This document shows, one piece after another, positions 18,277 to 26,597 of a DNA stretch of 47,636 bases. The stretch lies in NCBI GenBank assembly GCA_018901125.1, contig JAHIFE010000190.1, positions 1-47,636 of the forward strand, read 5' to 3'. The position numbers and the translations under genes are program-made. How positions within the stretch are numbered: the stretch's first letter is position 1; every line of letters starts with the position of its first letter. The notes beneath the pieces are model-generated. The model searched no databases, was not told where the DNA came from, and worked only from the letters and a program-made list of their open reading frames with translations. The stretch is from Pseudomonadota bacterium. GTDB taxonomy: Bacteria > Desulfobacterota > Desulfobacteria > Desulfobacterales > RPRI01.

Positions 18277-18720
18277 ATGATAAAACCAGCTTCGATACTA
18301 TTGGTGGAAGATAATCCGATGGACGTTGAACTGATTGTTGATGCGTTCAAAGAGGCCCGCCTGGGGAATAAAATCCATGTGGCCAAGAATGGAAAAGAGG
18401 CGCTTGAATTCCTGTTTGGCGAGGGAAAATTTGCTGACCGGAAGCTATACCCATTACCGGACATTGTTCTGCTGGATCTCAAGATGCCTGGAATTGACGG
18501 TCATGAAGTACTGAGGCGGATTAAAGGGGCCGAAATGCTGAAACGCCTGCCGGTCATTATACTGACATCTTCAAGGGATGAGGGTGACAGAGCCATGAGC
18601 TACGACAATGGGGCCAACAGCTATCTGGTAAAACCGGTTTCTTTTGGTGAATTCTTAATAGTAGTAAAACAGGTTTCCGATTACTGGCTCACGTTGAATG
18701 TGGAACCGCCGATGGAATGA
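18277..18720 (+). CDS. Rcp-type single-domain response regulator
   Basis: This 147-residue receiver belongs to the Rcp group that pairs with phytochrome-like kinases: ILLVEDNPMDVELI, the inserted loop FGEGKFADRKLYPLPDIVLLDL with phospho-acceptor D67, LPVIILTSSRDEGD and YLVKPVSF. It has no output domain. It starts 17 bp after the PocR/PAS kinase, with a GGGAG ribosome site, which makes the kinase its likely partner. The operon probably continued straight into the hybrid kinase at 19273 before the repeat-flanked four-helix-bundle cassette was inserted. Confidence 0.93.
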   Translation: MIKPASILLVEDNPMDVELIVDAFKEARLGNKIHVAKNGKEALEFLFGEGKFADRKLYPLPDIVLLDLKMPGIDGHEVLRRIKGAEMLKRLPVIILTSSRDEGDRAMSYDNGANSYLVKPVSFGEFLIVVKQVSDYWLTLNVEPPME

Positions 18721-18723
18721 AGG

Positions 18724-18770
18724 GGAAATGAATAATGAAAATTGAATATTGAATAATGAAAAATGAAAAA
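18724..18770. repeat. AT-rich gaatattgaa/gaaaaatg repeats, left side of cassette
   Basis: Short repeats of the type aatgaaaattgaatattg and aatgaaaaatgaaaaatg lie immediately before the four-helix-bundle gene. They are related to those on the far side (19131-19256) and mark the left limit of an inserted cassette. Confidence 0.65.
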
Positions 18771-18779
18771 TGAGGGAAA

Positions 18780-19130
18780 ATGAGAGACGAGGATTTGAAA
18801 AACAGGACCAAGGAGTTTGCTCATAGATGTGTTAAATTGGCTTTGGCATTGCCTAAGGGCAAACTGGAAAACCATATTGCCGGCCAGTTAATCCGTTGCT
18901 CTACATCTGTGGCCGCCAACTACAGGGCATCCTGTTTAGCGCAATCCAAGGCAAGTTTCATATCAAAGATCAGCATCGTTCTGGAAGAATCGGACGAGGC
19001 TTCATTCTGGCTGGAATTTATTGTCGATGAAATACTGGTTAGATCTGATCGTGTCGAACCTCTTCTAAGTGAGTCAAGGGAACTGACGGCAATTTTTTAT
19101 GCCAGTTGCAAAACGGCCAGAAGAAATTGA
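18780..19130 (+). CDS. Four-helix-bundle protein (23S rRNA intervening-sequence family)
   Basis: This 116-residue protein belongs to the small four-helix-bundle family first seen in 23S rRNA intervening sequences. It shows DLKNRTKEFAHRCVKLALAL, the typical GQLIRCSTSVAANYRA segment, KASFISKISIVLEESDEA with the conserved ESDEA turn, and FWLEFIVDE. Its function is unknown; some relatives may act in recombination or diversity-generating elements, but nothing here shows that. A GAGGG ribosome site precedes the ATG. It lies between a receiver gene and a hybrid kinase gene, with AT-rich repeats on both sides, which is the usual way these genes turn up as small mobile passengers. Confidence 0.92.
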   Translation: MRDEDLKNRTKEFAHRCVKLALALPKGKLENHIAGQLIRCSTSVAANYRASCLAQSKASFISKISIVLEESDEASFWLEFIVDEILVRSDRVEPLLSESRELTAIFYASCKTARRN

Positions 19131-19256
19131 ATAATTGAATATTGAATATTGAAAATTGAAAATTGAAAATTGAAAAATTGAGGAAAAAAGAAAGATGAGG
19201 AATGGAGCGGAGCGACACCACAAATTTTCAATTTTCAATATACAATATTCAATATA
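19131..19256. repeat. AT-rich direct and inverted repeats, right side of cassette
   Basis: Repeated ttgaatattgaa and ttgaaaattgaaaattgaaaa copies (about 19131-19180) are followed after about 40 bp by their reverse complement, aaattttcaattttcaat and atattcaatata (19222-19256). The two arms could fold into a long hairpin. With the left repeats they bracket the four-helix-bundle gene. Confidence 0.7.
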
Positions 19257-19272
19257 AAACGGAGTTGCCATA

Positions 19273-21591
19273 ATGAGTGATAAAATCAGAATACTTTATA
19301 TCGATGATTACCAGCTCGACCGTGAGTTGGTCAAAGATGTTCTGGAAAAGGAGCATGGCGGATTCGAAGTTACTGAAGCCTCCAATAAGCAGGAGTTTGA
19401 GGCGCTGTTGAAAAATAGTGAGTTTGATGTTGTTTTAAGCGATTTTAACATTGCCGGGTTCGAAGGGCTTCAGGTTATAGATTTTGTCCATGCACATGAT
19501 CTGGGTATTCCGGTCATTATTGTTACCGGAACCGGCTCAGAAGAAATCGCAGTTAAGGCGCTTAAACAGGGCGCAGCCGATTATGTGATCAAACGGCCAA
19601 GGCATATCCAGAAATTGCCGCAAACCATTTTTGCCGTAATCGAAAATAAATTATTGAGAGACCAACGCCAAAAAGACCGAAGCGCTCTTATGGAAAGTGG
19701 GAAAAAATACCGAATGCTTTTCGAGAATATGGCTCAAGGTGTATTCTATCAAAGTGCAGATGGGATAGTAATTGATTGTAACCAGTCTGCACTGGATATG
19801 ATCGGCTTAACCCGTAACCAGTTTATAGGAAAAACGTCTGTAGATACTCAATGGAAAATAATTCACGAAGATGGCTCGGAATTTCCCAGAGAGCAGCAAC
19901 CATCGATGGTGGCCTTGAGGACAGGAAAACCTGTACGAAATGTTATAGCCGGTGTATTCAACCCACGGCTTGAGTCATATGTGTGGCTTAGCATCAATGC
20001 TATCCCTGAGTATAAAACGGGAGAGGACAAACCCTGTCGGATGTTTGTCACCCTGCATGATATAACCGAGCGCAAGCTGGCGGAAAATGAGCTGCGGGAG
20101 AGCGAAGACAAATTTAAGCATATATTTGAGTATTCTTCCGTCGGCAAATCAATAACGTTTACTTCCGGTGAAATGGAAGTGAACAAGGCTTTCTATACGA
20201 TGCTGGGTTACTCACAGGATGAATTCAGAGACCTCAGATGGCAGGAGATTGCTTATCCCGATGACGTTGAACTTTCTCAAAAGGTAATTGATTCGCTTCT
20301 TTCCGGTAAAAATAATTCCGAACGATTTACCAAAAGATATCTTCATAAAAATGGTTCCGTTATATGGGCGGATGTAAGCACAACATTACGAAGGGACAGG
20401 GAAGGAAAACCTCTTTATTTTATGTCTACGATAAGTGACATCACCGATCGTAAGAAAATGGAAGAAGAGATATTGAAGTCCCGGAAGCTTGAATCGCTTG
20501 GGGTGCTGGCAGGAGGTATCGCTCACGATTTCAATAATATTCTGACCGCGATTATCGGCAATATTGCTATGGCGAGGATGCAGACAAAACCTGATGATGA
20601 AAGATTTGAGCTGTTAAGCGAAGCTGAGGCGGCTTCTGCAAGGGCTCAGACACTGACCGGGCAGCTATTGACATTTTCCAAAGGGGGAGCGCCGTTAAAA
20701 GAGATCGCCTCAATCAAAGATATACTCAAAGAATCATGTTCTTTTGTGTTGAGGGGCTCAAAAGCAGATTGCGAGTATTCTATAGCAAAAGATCTCTGGC
20801 CGGCTGAGGTTGATACCGGGCAGATCAGCCAGGTCATAAACAATATTATGATCAATGCAAACCAGGCCATGCCGGAAGGGGGAATGATTCAGATCGCAGC
20901 AGAGAATCTGTTAATAGATGATAGTTACGGGCTGCCTCTTACACCGGGCGAATACATCAGGATATCCATCAAAGATCAGGGGGTGGGCATATCTGAAAAA
21001 CATTTTTTAAACATATTCGACCCATACTTTACCACAAAACAGCAAGGAAGCGGCCTTGGTCTTGCCACAACTTATTCCATCATCAAAAAGCATGATGGGC
21101 ACATTACTCTGGAATCCCAAATAGGCATTGGGACAACATTTTACATCTATCTTCCTGCTTCCGAAGAAACAGTCTCTGAAAAAGAAGAGATTCAACTTGT
21201 AACCGGTCATGGCAGGATTCTGGTGATGGATGATGAAGCACCATTACGGAAAATGGTCGGCAGGATGTTAAAATCGCTTTGTTATGAATCGGAATTTGCA
21301 AAGAATGGTTCTGAAGCGATTAAGATGTATAAAGAAGCCAAAGAAGCGGGAAAACCTTATGATGCCGTGATCCTGGACCTGACCATTCCGGGAGGGATGG
21401 GCGGAAAGGAAGCAATTAAGAAATTGCTGGAGATAGACCCTGAAATAAAAGCCATTGTTTCAAGCGGTTATTCAAATGATCCGGTTCTGGCAAATTTTTT
21501 AGAATATGGTTTTAAAGGTATAATGCCTAAACCGTTTGAAACCCTGTATTTGAGTAATGTGTTGAATGAAGTGCTTAAAGGGGGGAAATAA
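19273..21591 (+). CDS. Hybrid histidine kinase (REC-PAS-PAS-HisKA-HATPase-REC)
   Basis: This 772-residue cytoplasmic protein has an N-terminal receiver (YIDDYQLDRELV, VVLSDFNIAGFEGL, VIKRPRHI), two PAS/PAC domains (about 145-265 and 270-390), a HisKA domain ([20 protein letters not shown]), a HATPase (NIMINANQAMPEGG, GSGLGLATTYSI) and a C-terminal receiver (RILVMDDEAPLRKMV, AVILDLTIPGGMGG, MPKPFE). The N-terminal receiver has Arg-Pro after its Lys (KRP in place of KP), as in other kinase-linked receivers. It is likely part of the PocR-kinase/Rcp operon, interrupted by the four-helix-bundle cassette, and is followed after 18 bp by another hybrid kinase. Confidence 0.93.
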   Translation: MSDKIRILYIDDYQLDRELVKDVLEKEHGGFEVTEASNKQEFEALLKNSEFDVVLSDFNIAGFEGLQVIDFVHAHDLGIPVIIVTGTGSEEIAVKALKQGAADYVIKRPRHIQKLPQTIFAVIENKLLRDQRQKDRSALMESGKKYRMLFENMAQGVFYQSADGIVIDCNQSALDMIGLTRNQFIGKTSVDTQWKIIHEDGSEFPREQQPSMVALRTGKPVRNVIAGVFNPRLESYVWLSINAIPEYKTGEDKPCRMFVTLHDITERKLAENELRESEDKFKHIFEYSSVGKSITFTSGEMEVNKAFYTMLGYSQDEFRDLRWQEIAYPDDVELSQKVIDSLLSGKNNSERFTKRYLHKNGSVIWADVSTTLRRDREGKPLYFMSTISDITDRKKMEEEILKSRKLESLGVLAGGIAHDFNNILTAIIGNIAMARMQTKPDDERFELLSEAEAASARAQTLTGQLLTFSKGGAPLKEIASIKDILKESCSFVLRGSKADCEYSIAKDLWPAEVDTGQISQVINNIMINANQAMPEGGMIQIAAENLLIDDSYGLPLTPGEYIRISIKDQGVGISEKHFLNIFDPYFTTKQQGSGLGLATTYSIIKKHDGHITLESQIGIGTTFYIYLPASEETVSEKEEIQLVTGHGRILVMDDEAPLRKMVGRMLKSLCYESEFAKNGSEAIKMYKEAKEAGKPYDAVILDLTIPGGMGGKEAIKKLLEIDPEIKAIVSSGYSNDPVLANFLEYGFKGIMPKPFETLYLSNVLNEVLKGGK

Positions 21592-21609
21592 TAAGTCGAA
21601 GGAGATCCG

Positions 21610-24000
21610 ATGAATATCACTGAACCCGAGTTAACAGCCCGTGATGAAATCCTTATTGTCGATAACGCGAAATTCAATTTGAAATTGTTATCTGATATTT
21701 TGAGAAATGCCGACTACAAAGTTCGTACAAACAGTGATGGTGAGACAGCTTTACACAGCGCGAAAGACAAACCGCCGCCGCTAATTTTGCTGGATATGAA
21801 GCTGCCCGGCATGGACGGTCTTGAATTGTGCCGGCAGCTTAAAGCGGATAAGAAAACATGCTCAATCCCTGTTATTTTTATCAGTGTTTTGGAAGATGAG
21901 AGTTCAAAAATTGAAGGGTTTCAAGCCGGCGCGGTTGATTATATTAATAAACCCTTTTATGCGGATGAAGTGCTTGCAAGAGTAAAAACCCATCTATCAA
22001 TCAAACGGTTGCAATTTGATTTGAAAAGCCAAAATGCGCAACTTTTAAACGAAATAACCGAGCGCAAAATGGCGGAAAAAGCACTGCTGGAGAGTGAAGG
22101 AAAATTACGTACCATTCTGGATGCTACCCCATTCCAAATTGCAGTTGTCGATTTGCATGACGATAAGATTCATTTCTGGAGTAGTACTGCCCTCACACTT
22201 TTTGGGCATACCGCGCAAACAGCATCCGAGTGGTATCGGATTGCTTACCCAGATCCCGATTACCGCCGTGAAGTGATTGACCGATGGAAACCTTTTCTGG
22301 ACATAGCCCGTGAATCCAGCGAGACTGTCAACACAGGCGAATACCGGGTTACCTGTAGTAATGGTTCTGAACGCATTTGCGAACTCTATGCTACATTCCT
22401 CTCAGATATTCTTATTGTTACATTCAACGACATCACCGAGCGCAAGCAGGCGGAAGAAAATATGGAGAGGGAATTCCAGATGCGAACGGCTTTGCTTGAT
22501 AATATTCCCGGCTGTATTGCCTTGATCCTCAAGAAAAGCACCCGTGAAATCGTAGCTTCCAATAGACGCGCCCGTGAGATCGGTGCTGTTCCTGGCCAGA
22601 CATGCTTCAAGACATGCGCCATGCGAGACGATGACTGCCCTTTCTGTCTCGCACCCAAACTGTGGACGACCGGGAACTCGCAAAAGATCGAAGTCGAGTA
22701 CAGAGGAACATGGTACGAAGGCATATGGGAACCGCTCTCAGAGGATCTGTTCGTTCATTACATCTTCGATATAACCGAGCGCAAGCAGGCAGAGGAGGAA
22801 CTGCGGTTTCAAAGTGAAATCATGACGAATTTGGCTGAAGCAGTCTATCTTATCAGGATGGAAGATGGTATTATTGTATATACGAATTCAATATTTGAAA
22901 AAATGTTCGGCTATGAACAAGGAGAAATGCTCGGAAAGCATGTTTCAATTGTGAATGCGCCCTCAGAAATAAAGCCTGAAGAGACTGCCAAAAATATTAT
23001 GGCAATTTTACATGAAAAGGGTTGCTGGCAGGGCGAAGTAAAAAATATCAGGAAAGATGGGTCGAATTTTTCGTGTTATGCAAAAGTTTCTGTGTTCGAT
23101 CATTCAAAATATGGTAGAGTTCTTGTCTCCGCCCATACAGATATTACCGAGAGTAAAAACTTACAGGAGCAATTGCGGCAGTCTCAGAAGCTGGAGGACG
23201 TCGGCAGGCTTTCAGCTGGGATTGCGCATGATTTTAACAACCTTTTGACTACTATTATCGGGAATGCCGAATTAGCTATTGTTGGCACCGGCAAGGATGA
23301 TCCCCTTCGTGAGATGATTGAAGAGATCAGAGGAGCCGGAAAAAGAGCTTCCGAATTAACCCGTCAGCTCCTGGCCTTCAGCCGTAAGCAGATCCTTCAA
23401 CCCGAAGTGATCAATCTCAACGGGATCGTGAAAGATATGGGAAATATGCTTTGCCGCATAATTGGTGAGAATATAAAACTGAGAACGGAACTGGCTTCTG
23501 ATCTGGGACAGGTTGAAGCTGATGCAGGTCAGATTGAACAGGTGATCATGAACCTTTGTGTTAATGCCAGGGATGCCATGCCAATGGGCGGGAATCTTAC
23601 AATTGAGACAAAAAATGTGGAGCTTGATGAAGATTATGCCAATATGCATATAAGGGTGATGCCAGGTCCTTACGTTATGCTGGCCGTGAGCGACTCGGGG
23701 TTCGGAATTGCCAGGGAGGTGCAGCCTCATATTTTCGAACCCTTTTTTACTACCAAGGATAAGAGTAAGGGAACAGGGCTTGGGTTGTCAACGGTATATG
23801 GCATTGTGAAACAGAGCAACGGCAACATCTGGGTTTACAGTGAGCCAGGGAAAGGAACTGCCTTCAAGATTTATCTTCCCAGATGTGAAGAAGCTTCCAT
23901 TACTCCAAAAAAGGGGGAGATAAGGGAAGAAGTACTTCATGGTTCCGAGACTGTACTGTTGGTTGAAGATGACGAGATGGTCAGGAACCTGGCCCTTTAG
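21610..24000 (+). CDS. Hybrid histidine kinase (REC-PAS3-HisKA-HATPase-REC) cut by in-frame TAG
   Basis: The open frame gives 796 residues: an N-terminal receiver (LIVDNAKFNLKLL, LILLDMKLPGMDGLEL, YINKPFYADE), three PAS domains, a HisKA domain ([21 protein letters not shown]), a HATPase ([26 protein letters not shown]) and the start of a C-terminal receiver ([17 protein letters not shown]). There it meets a TAG at 23998-24000. The rest of the receiver continues in the same frame to 24312, so the intended protein has 900 residues. The stop sits where homologs have a polar residue after VR…L. As it stands, the product has an intact kinase core without its phospho-accepting receiver. Its second half closely resembles the hybrid kinase at 12151. 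A GAAGGAGAT ribosome site precedes the ATG. Confidence 0.9.
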   Translation: MNITEPELTARDEILIVDNAKFNLKLLSDILRNADYKVRTNSDGETALHSAKDKPPPLILLDMKLPGMDGLELCRQLKADKKTCSIPVIFISVLEDESSKIEGFQAGAVDYINKPFYADEVLARVKTHLSIKRLQFDLKSQNAQLLNEITERKMAEKALLESEGKLRTILDATPFQIAVVDLHDDKIHFWSSTALTLFGHTAQTASEWYRIAYPDPDYRREVIDRWKPFLDIARESSETVNTGEYRVTCSNGSERICELYATFLSDILIVTFNDITERKQAEENMEREFQMRTALLDNIPGCIALILKKSTREIVASNRRAREIGAVPGQTCFKTCAMRDDDCPFCLAPKLWTTGNSQKIEVEYRGTWYEGIWEPLSEDLFVHYIFDITERKQAEEELRFQSEIMTNLAEAVYLIRMEDGIIVYTNSIFEKMFGYEQGEMLGKHVSIVNAPSEIKPEETAKNIMAILHEKGCWQGEVKNIRKDGSNFSCYAKVSVFDHSKYGRVLVSAHTDITESKNLQEQLRQSQKLEDVGRLSAGIAHDFNNLLTTIIGNAELAIVGTGKDDPLREMIEEIRGAGKRASELTRQLLAFSRKQILQPEVINLNGIVKDMGNMLCRIIGENIKLRTELASDLGQVEADAGQIEQVIMNLCVNARDAMPMGGNLTIETKNVELDEDYANMHIRVMPGPYVMLAVSDSGFGIAREVQPHIFEPFFTTKDKSKGTGLGLSTVYGIVKQSNGNIWVYSEPGKGTAFKIYLPRCEEASITPKKGEIREEVLHGSETVLLVEDDEMVRNLAL

Positions 24001-24312
24001 TCTTTGAAACGTTGTGGATATAACGTCCTTTACGCTTCGGATGGTCAGGAGGCTTTGCGTATCTTGCGGGAACACGAAGGAATAATCCATCTGATGTTGA
24101 CCGATATGATTATGCCGGGGATAAGTGGTGTGGAGCTGGCTGCTCTGGCGCAAGGGGAGTGCATTGACCTGAAGGTGCTTTATATGTCGGGTTATATGGA
24201 TAGCTCCATTATTCATAGTGGTGGAGCAATTGATAAAGAGATTGCCTTTCTCCAGAAACCTTTCACGCCTGATAGTCTGGCTAAAAAGGTGAGGGAGGTG
24301 CTGGATGCATAA
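24001..24312 (+). pseudogene. Severed C-terminal receiver domain of the hybrid kinase
   Basis: This is the in-frame continuation of the kinase after the TAG, 103 codons reading SLKRCGYNVLYASDGQEAL, then MLTDMIMPGISGVELAAL, LYMSGYMD and LQKPFTPDSLAKKVREVLDA. It keeps the phospho-acceptor Asp (LTDMIMPG) and the Lys, but lacks the first strand and acidic pair, which lie before the stop. It could only be translated alone from a TTG at 24004 and would then be an incomplete receiver. Readthrough, sequencing error or recent nonsense mutation are the options. TAG is used as the ordinary stop for the genes ending at 25306 and 26429. Confidence 0.8.
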
Positions 24313-25306
24313 GGCAGCATTCATAAGGAATGGATTAAAGAGCCATTTGAGAGACTCCGGGTTGCTTCGTTACATGTGGATTATTGCAGGTGTCTGGACA
24401 ATGATCATTGTTGCAACGGTGCTTATCAATGCGATCAGTATCCGGAGAGAATTTTATGGAATGGCCCGTATAGTGGCTATGGCCAGCTTCAACAAGGATA
24501 TGGTATATCGGCGCTGGGCCGCCAATCAGGGCGGGGTTTATGTACCGGTAACGGATGAGAACCAGCTTAACTCATATCTTAGTGATATTCCGGACAGGGA
24601 TATCACTAGCACCACGGGTCGTTTACTTACCCTGATCAACTCGGCTTATATGACGCGGCAGGTTCACGAGCTTGGCATGAAACAATATGGACTTCGTGGC
24701 CATATTACCAGCCTCAAACCAACCAGGCCGGAGACTGCCCCTGATCTCTGGGAGACCAAGGCACTGAAAGCCTTTGGACAGGGAGAGATCGAGGTGACAG
24801 ATATGCAAATAATAGATGGGAGTCCCCATTTTCGTTTTATGAGGCCAATGTTTACAGAAAAGGCGTGCCTAAGATGCCATGCCAAACAGGGGTATAAGGA
24901 AGGCGATATCCGCGGAGGCATCAGTGTTTCGGTGCCCATGGCACCATATCAGGCTGCGGCCCGCTCTCAAGCCATCTATCTGTCGGCAGCATTTGGGCTT
25001 GTGTGGCTTATTGGGCTTGTTGCCATATTTCTGGGAATAAACCGTTTTGGCCTGCGCATCCGCGAAAAAGAGCAGGTACAGGAAGAGAGAAACAGATATC
25101 TTGATAAACTCCAAAAATCCCTTGAAACCGGCAAGGAACTTAGTGGCCTTCTCCCCATCTGCGCATCCTGCAAGAAGATTCGGGACGACAAGGGCTACTG
25201 GCAGCAGGTTGAAACCTATGTGCGGGAACATTCCGAGGCCGATTTCACCCACGGTATCTGCCCGGATTGCGAGAAAGAGTTATTTGAAGATATTCCTAAA
25301 AGATAG
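24305..25306 (+). CDS. Membrane heme-binding sensor (DUF3365/Tll0287-like) with Cys-pair tail
   Basis: This 333-residue protein has a transmembrane helix at about 24-44, an extracytoplasmic DUF3365 (Tll0287-like) domain with a c-type heme site C188-x2-C191-H192 (KACLRCHAKQGY), and a second helix at about 226-246. A short coiled coil follows, then a tail with two Cys pairs (C286ASC289KKIRDDKGYW and C319PDC322). That tail is a recurrent C-terminal module of sensor proteins in this phylum and looks zinc-binding (inference). There is no kinase or cyclase domain, so the tail or a partner must carry the signal. The ATG overlaps the end of the severed kinase receiver by 8 bp, tying it to the same operon. 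A redox- or gas-sensing role is likely. Confidence 0.88.
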   Translation: MHKAAFIRNGLKSHLRDSGLLRYMWIIAGVWTMIIVATVLINAISIRREFYGMARIVAMASFNKDMVYRRWAANQGGVYVPVTDENQLNSYLSDIPDRDITSTTGRLLTLINSAYMTRQVHELGMKQYGLRGHITSLKPTRPETAPDLWETKALKAFGQGEIEVTDMQIIDGSPHFRFMRPMFTEKACLRCHAKQGYKEGDIRGGISVSVPMAPYQAAARSQAIYLSAAFGLVWLIGLVAIFLGINRFGLRIREKEQVQEERNRYLDKLQKSLETGKELSGLLPICASCKKIRDDKGYWQQVETYVREHSEADFTHGICPDCEKELFEDIPKR

Positions 25307-25397
25307 TTTGAGAAGCTAAACTCTCACATTTTATGGTTGAAAACAGTTTATTGGCTTATGTCAACCCCTGAACTTCAAACTGCGAAAGGAAACAGAC

Positions 25398-26429
25398 ATG
25401 GAAGAGAAAATAAACCGGAGAAAGATCCTTCTTGTGGACGATGAGCCATCCGTTCTGCGCACTATGGAGCGTATCATAAAAATGATTCAGCGGGAGTGCT
25501 TGTCGGTATCAAGCGCGGAAGAAGCCCGCAGCGTAATGAAAGAGGAGATCTTTGATCTCATTCTCTGCGATATACGTCTGCCCGGGGAATCGGGGATGGA
25601 TCTGATCTCTTATGCCATCTCCGAGTATCCTGAAACCGCCGTGATTATAGTAAGCGGAGTGGATGATCCTGAAGTGGCGGAAAAGGCTCTGGAAATGGGG
25701 GCTTACGGTTTTATCGTCAAACCTTTCAAGCTAAGCGAGATGATAATAAATATTTCCAGTGCACTTAGAAGGCAAAAGCTGGAGGCTGAGAGCAGGCGCT
25801 ACCGGGAAAAACTGGAACAACTTGTGGCTGTTCGTACAACAAAGCTTCAGGATACTCTTGATGGAGTAATTCAGGTTGTTGCACAAATTGTGGAATCAAA
25901 GGATCCTTATACGGCAGGTCATCAGCGCAAGGTTGCCGAGCTTGCCTGTGCCATAGCCTGTGAAATGGATTTTACAACGGATCAGGTTAAGGGAATTCGT
26001 ATGGCCGGTACGATCCATGATCTTGGCAAGGTTTCCGTTCCTTCTGAGATTCTAAGCAAACCCGGCAGGCTCAGCGATATTGAATTTTCTATAATCAAGG
26101 CGCATCCCCAGGTTGGCTATGATATTCTGAAGGGAGTCGATTTCCCGTGGCCGGTCGCTGCGATGGTTTGGCAACACCATGAAAGGATGAACGGTTCCGG
26201 ATATCCCTGTGGATTGAAAGGAAATGAAATTCTTCCTGAAGCAAGAATCCTTATGGTGGCCGATGTTGTGGAAGCTATGGCTTCACACCGTCCTTACCGC
26301 CCTGCGATAGGTATCAGTATTGCTTTGGAGGAGATCGTGAAAAACAAAGGCATCCTTTATGAACCTGATGTTGTGGATGCCTGTATTAGTTTATTTTCAA
26401 AAAAGAATTATTGTTTCACATCTTCATAG
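25398..26429 (+). CDS. Response regulator with HD-GYP domain (RpfG-like)
   Basis: This 343-residue protein has a receiver (VDDEP, D58 in LILCDIRLPGESG, K in FIVKPFKLSE), a helical linker and a complete HD-GYP domain: H175 (YTAGHQRKVAE), H207-D208 (HDLGKVSVPSEIL), H236, H260-H261-E-R (WQHHERMNGSGYP) and the GYP at 268-270. This is the family of cyclic-di-GMP phosphodiesterases, so it probably lowers c-di-GMP when phosphorylated. An AAAGGAAACAG ribosome site precedes it. It closes the rightward signalling block. Its last codons overlap by 6 bp the end of a decayed, convergent A-type carrier gene copy, and the C-terminus (FSKKNYCFTSS) may have been altered by that junction. Confidence 0.93.
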   Translation: MEEKINRRKILLVDDEPSVLRTMERIIKMIQRECLSVSSAEEARSVMKEEIFDLILCDIRLPGESGMDLISYAISEYPETAVIIVSGVDDPEVAEKALEMGAYGFIVKPFKLSEMIINISSALRRQKLEAESRRYREKLEQLVAVRTTKLQDTLDGVIQVVAQIVESKDPYTAGHQRKVAELACAIACEMDFTTDQVKGIRMAGTIHDLGKVSVPSEILSKPGRLSDIEFSIIKAHPQVGYDILKGVDFPWPVAAMVWQHHERMNGSGYPCGLKGNEILPEARILMVADVVEAMASHRPYRPAIGISIALEEIVKNKGILYEPDVVDACISLFSKKNYCFTSS

Positions 26430-26597
26430 AATAATATATTTAAGTGCATCATCACTACCCATTTTCTCGTCAAGGCTCATTGCCATCTGTGAGCCGCAAC
26501 ATCCGCTTTGGTTAAGAAAGATCCGGATAGGTTGTATTTCCTTATCCTGGAAAAAGGCCTTAATCTCTTTTTGAGCTTTTTCAGTAACGGTAAACAT
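26424..26597 (-). pseudogene. Truncated copy of the A-type Fe-S carrier-like gene
   Basis: A 57-residue frame starts MFTVTEKAQKEIKAFFQDKE and keeps the NQSGCCGSQ motif. Over its first 45 residues it is almost identical, in DNA and protein, to the 103-residue protein at 37483-37794, including the AGGAGAAATAC leader before the ATG. After SLDEK it diverges, runs 12 unrelated codons and stops inside the end of the HD-GYP gene. It lacks the second half of the domain with the C-terminal cysteines, so it is almost certainly not functional. Confidence 0.8.

Noticed and set aside
18721-19260. AT-rich repeats as a CRISPR array
   Set aside because: Units are short, overlapping and irregular with no spacers, and they flank a four-helix-bundle gene.
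23998-24000. TAG as a pyrrolysine codon
   Set aside because: TAG is the normal stop of genes ending at 25306 and 26429, and histidine kinases are not known pyrrolysine proteins.
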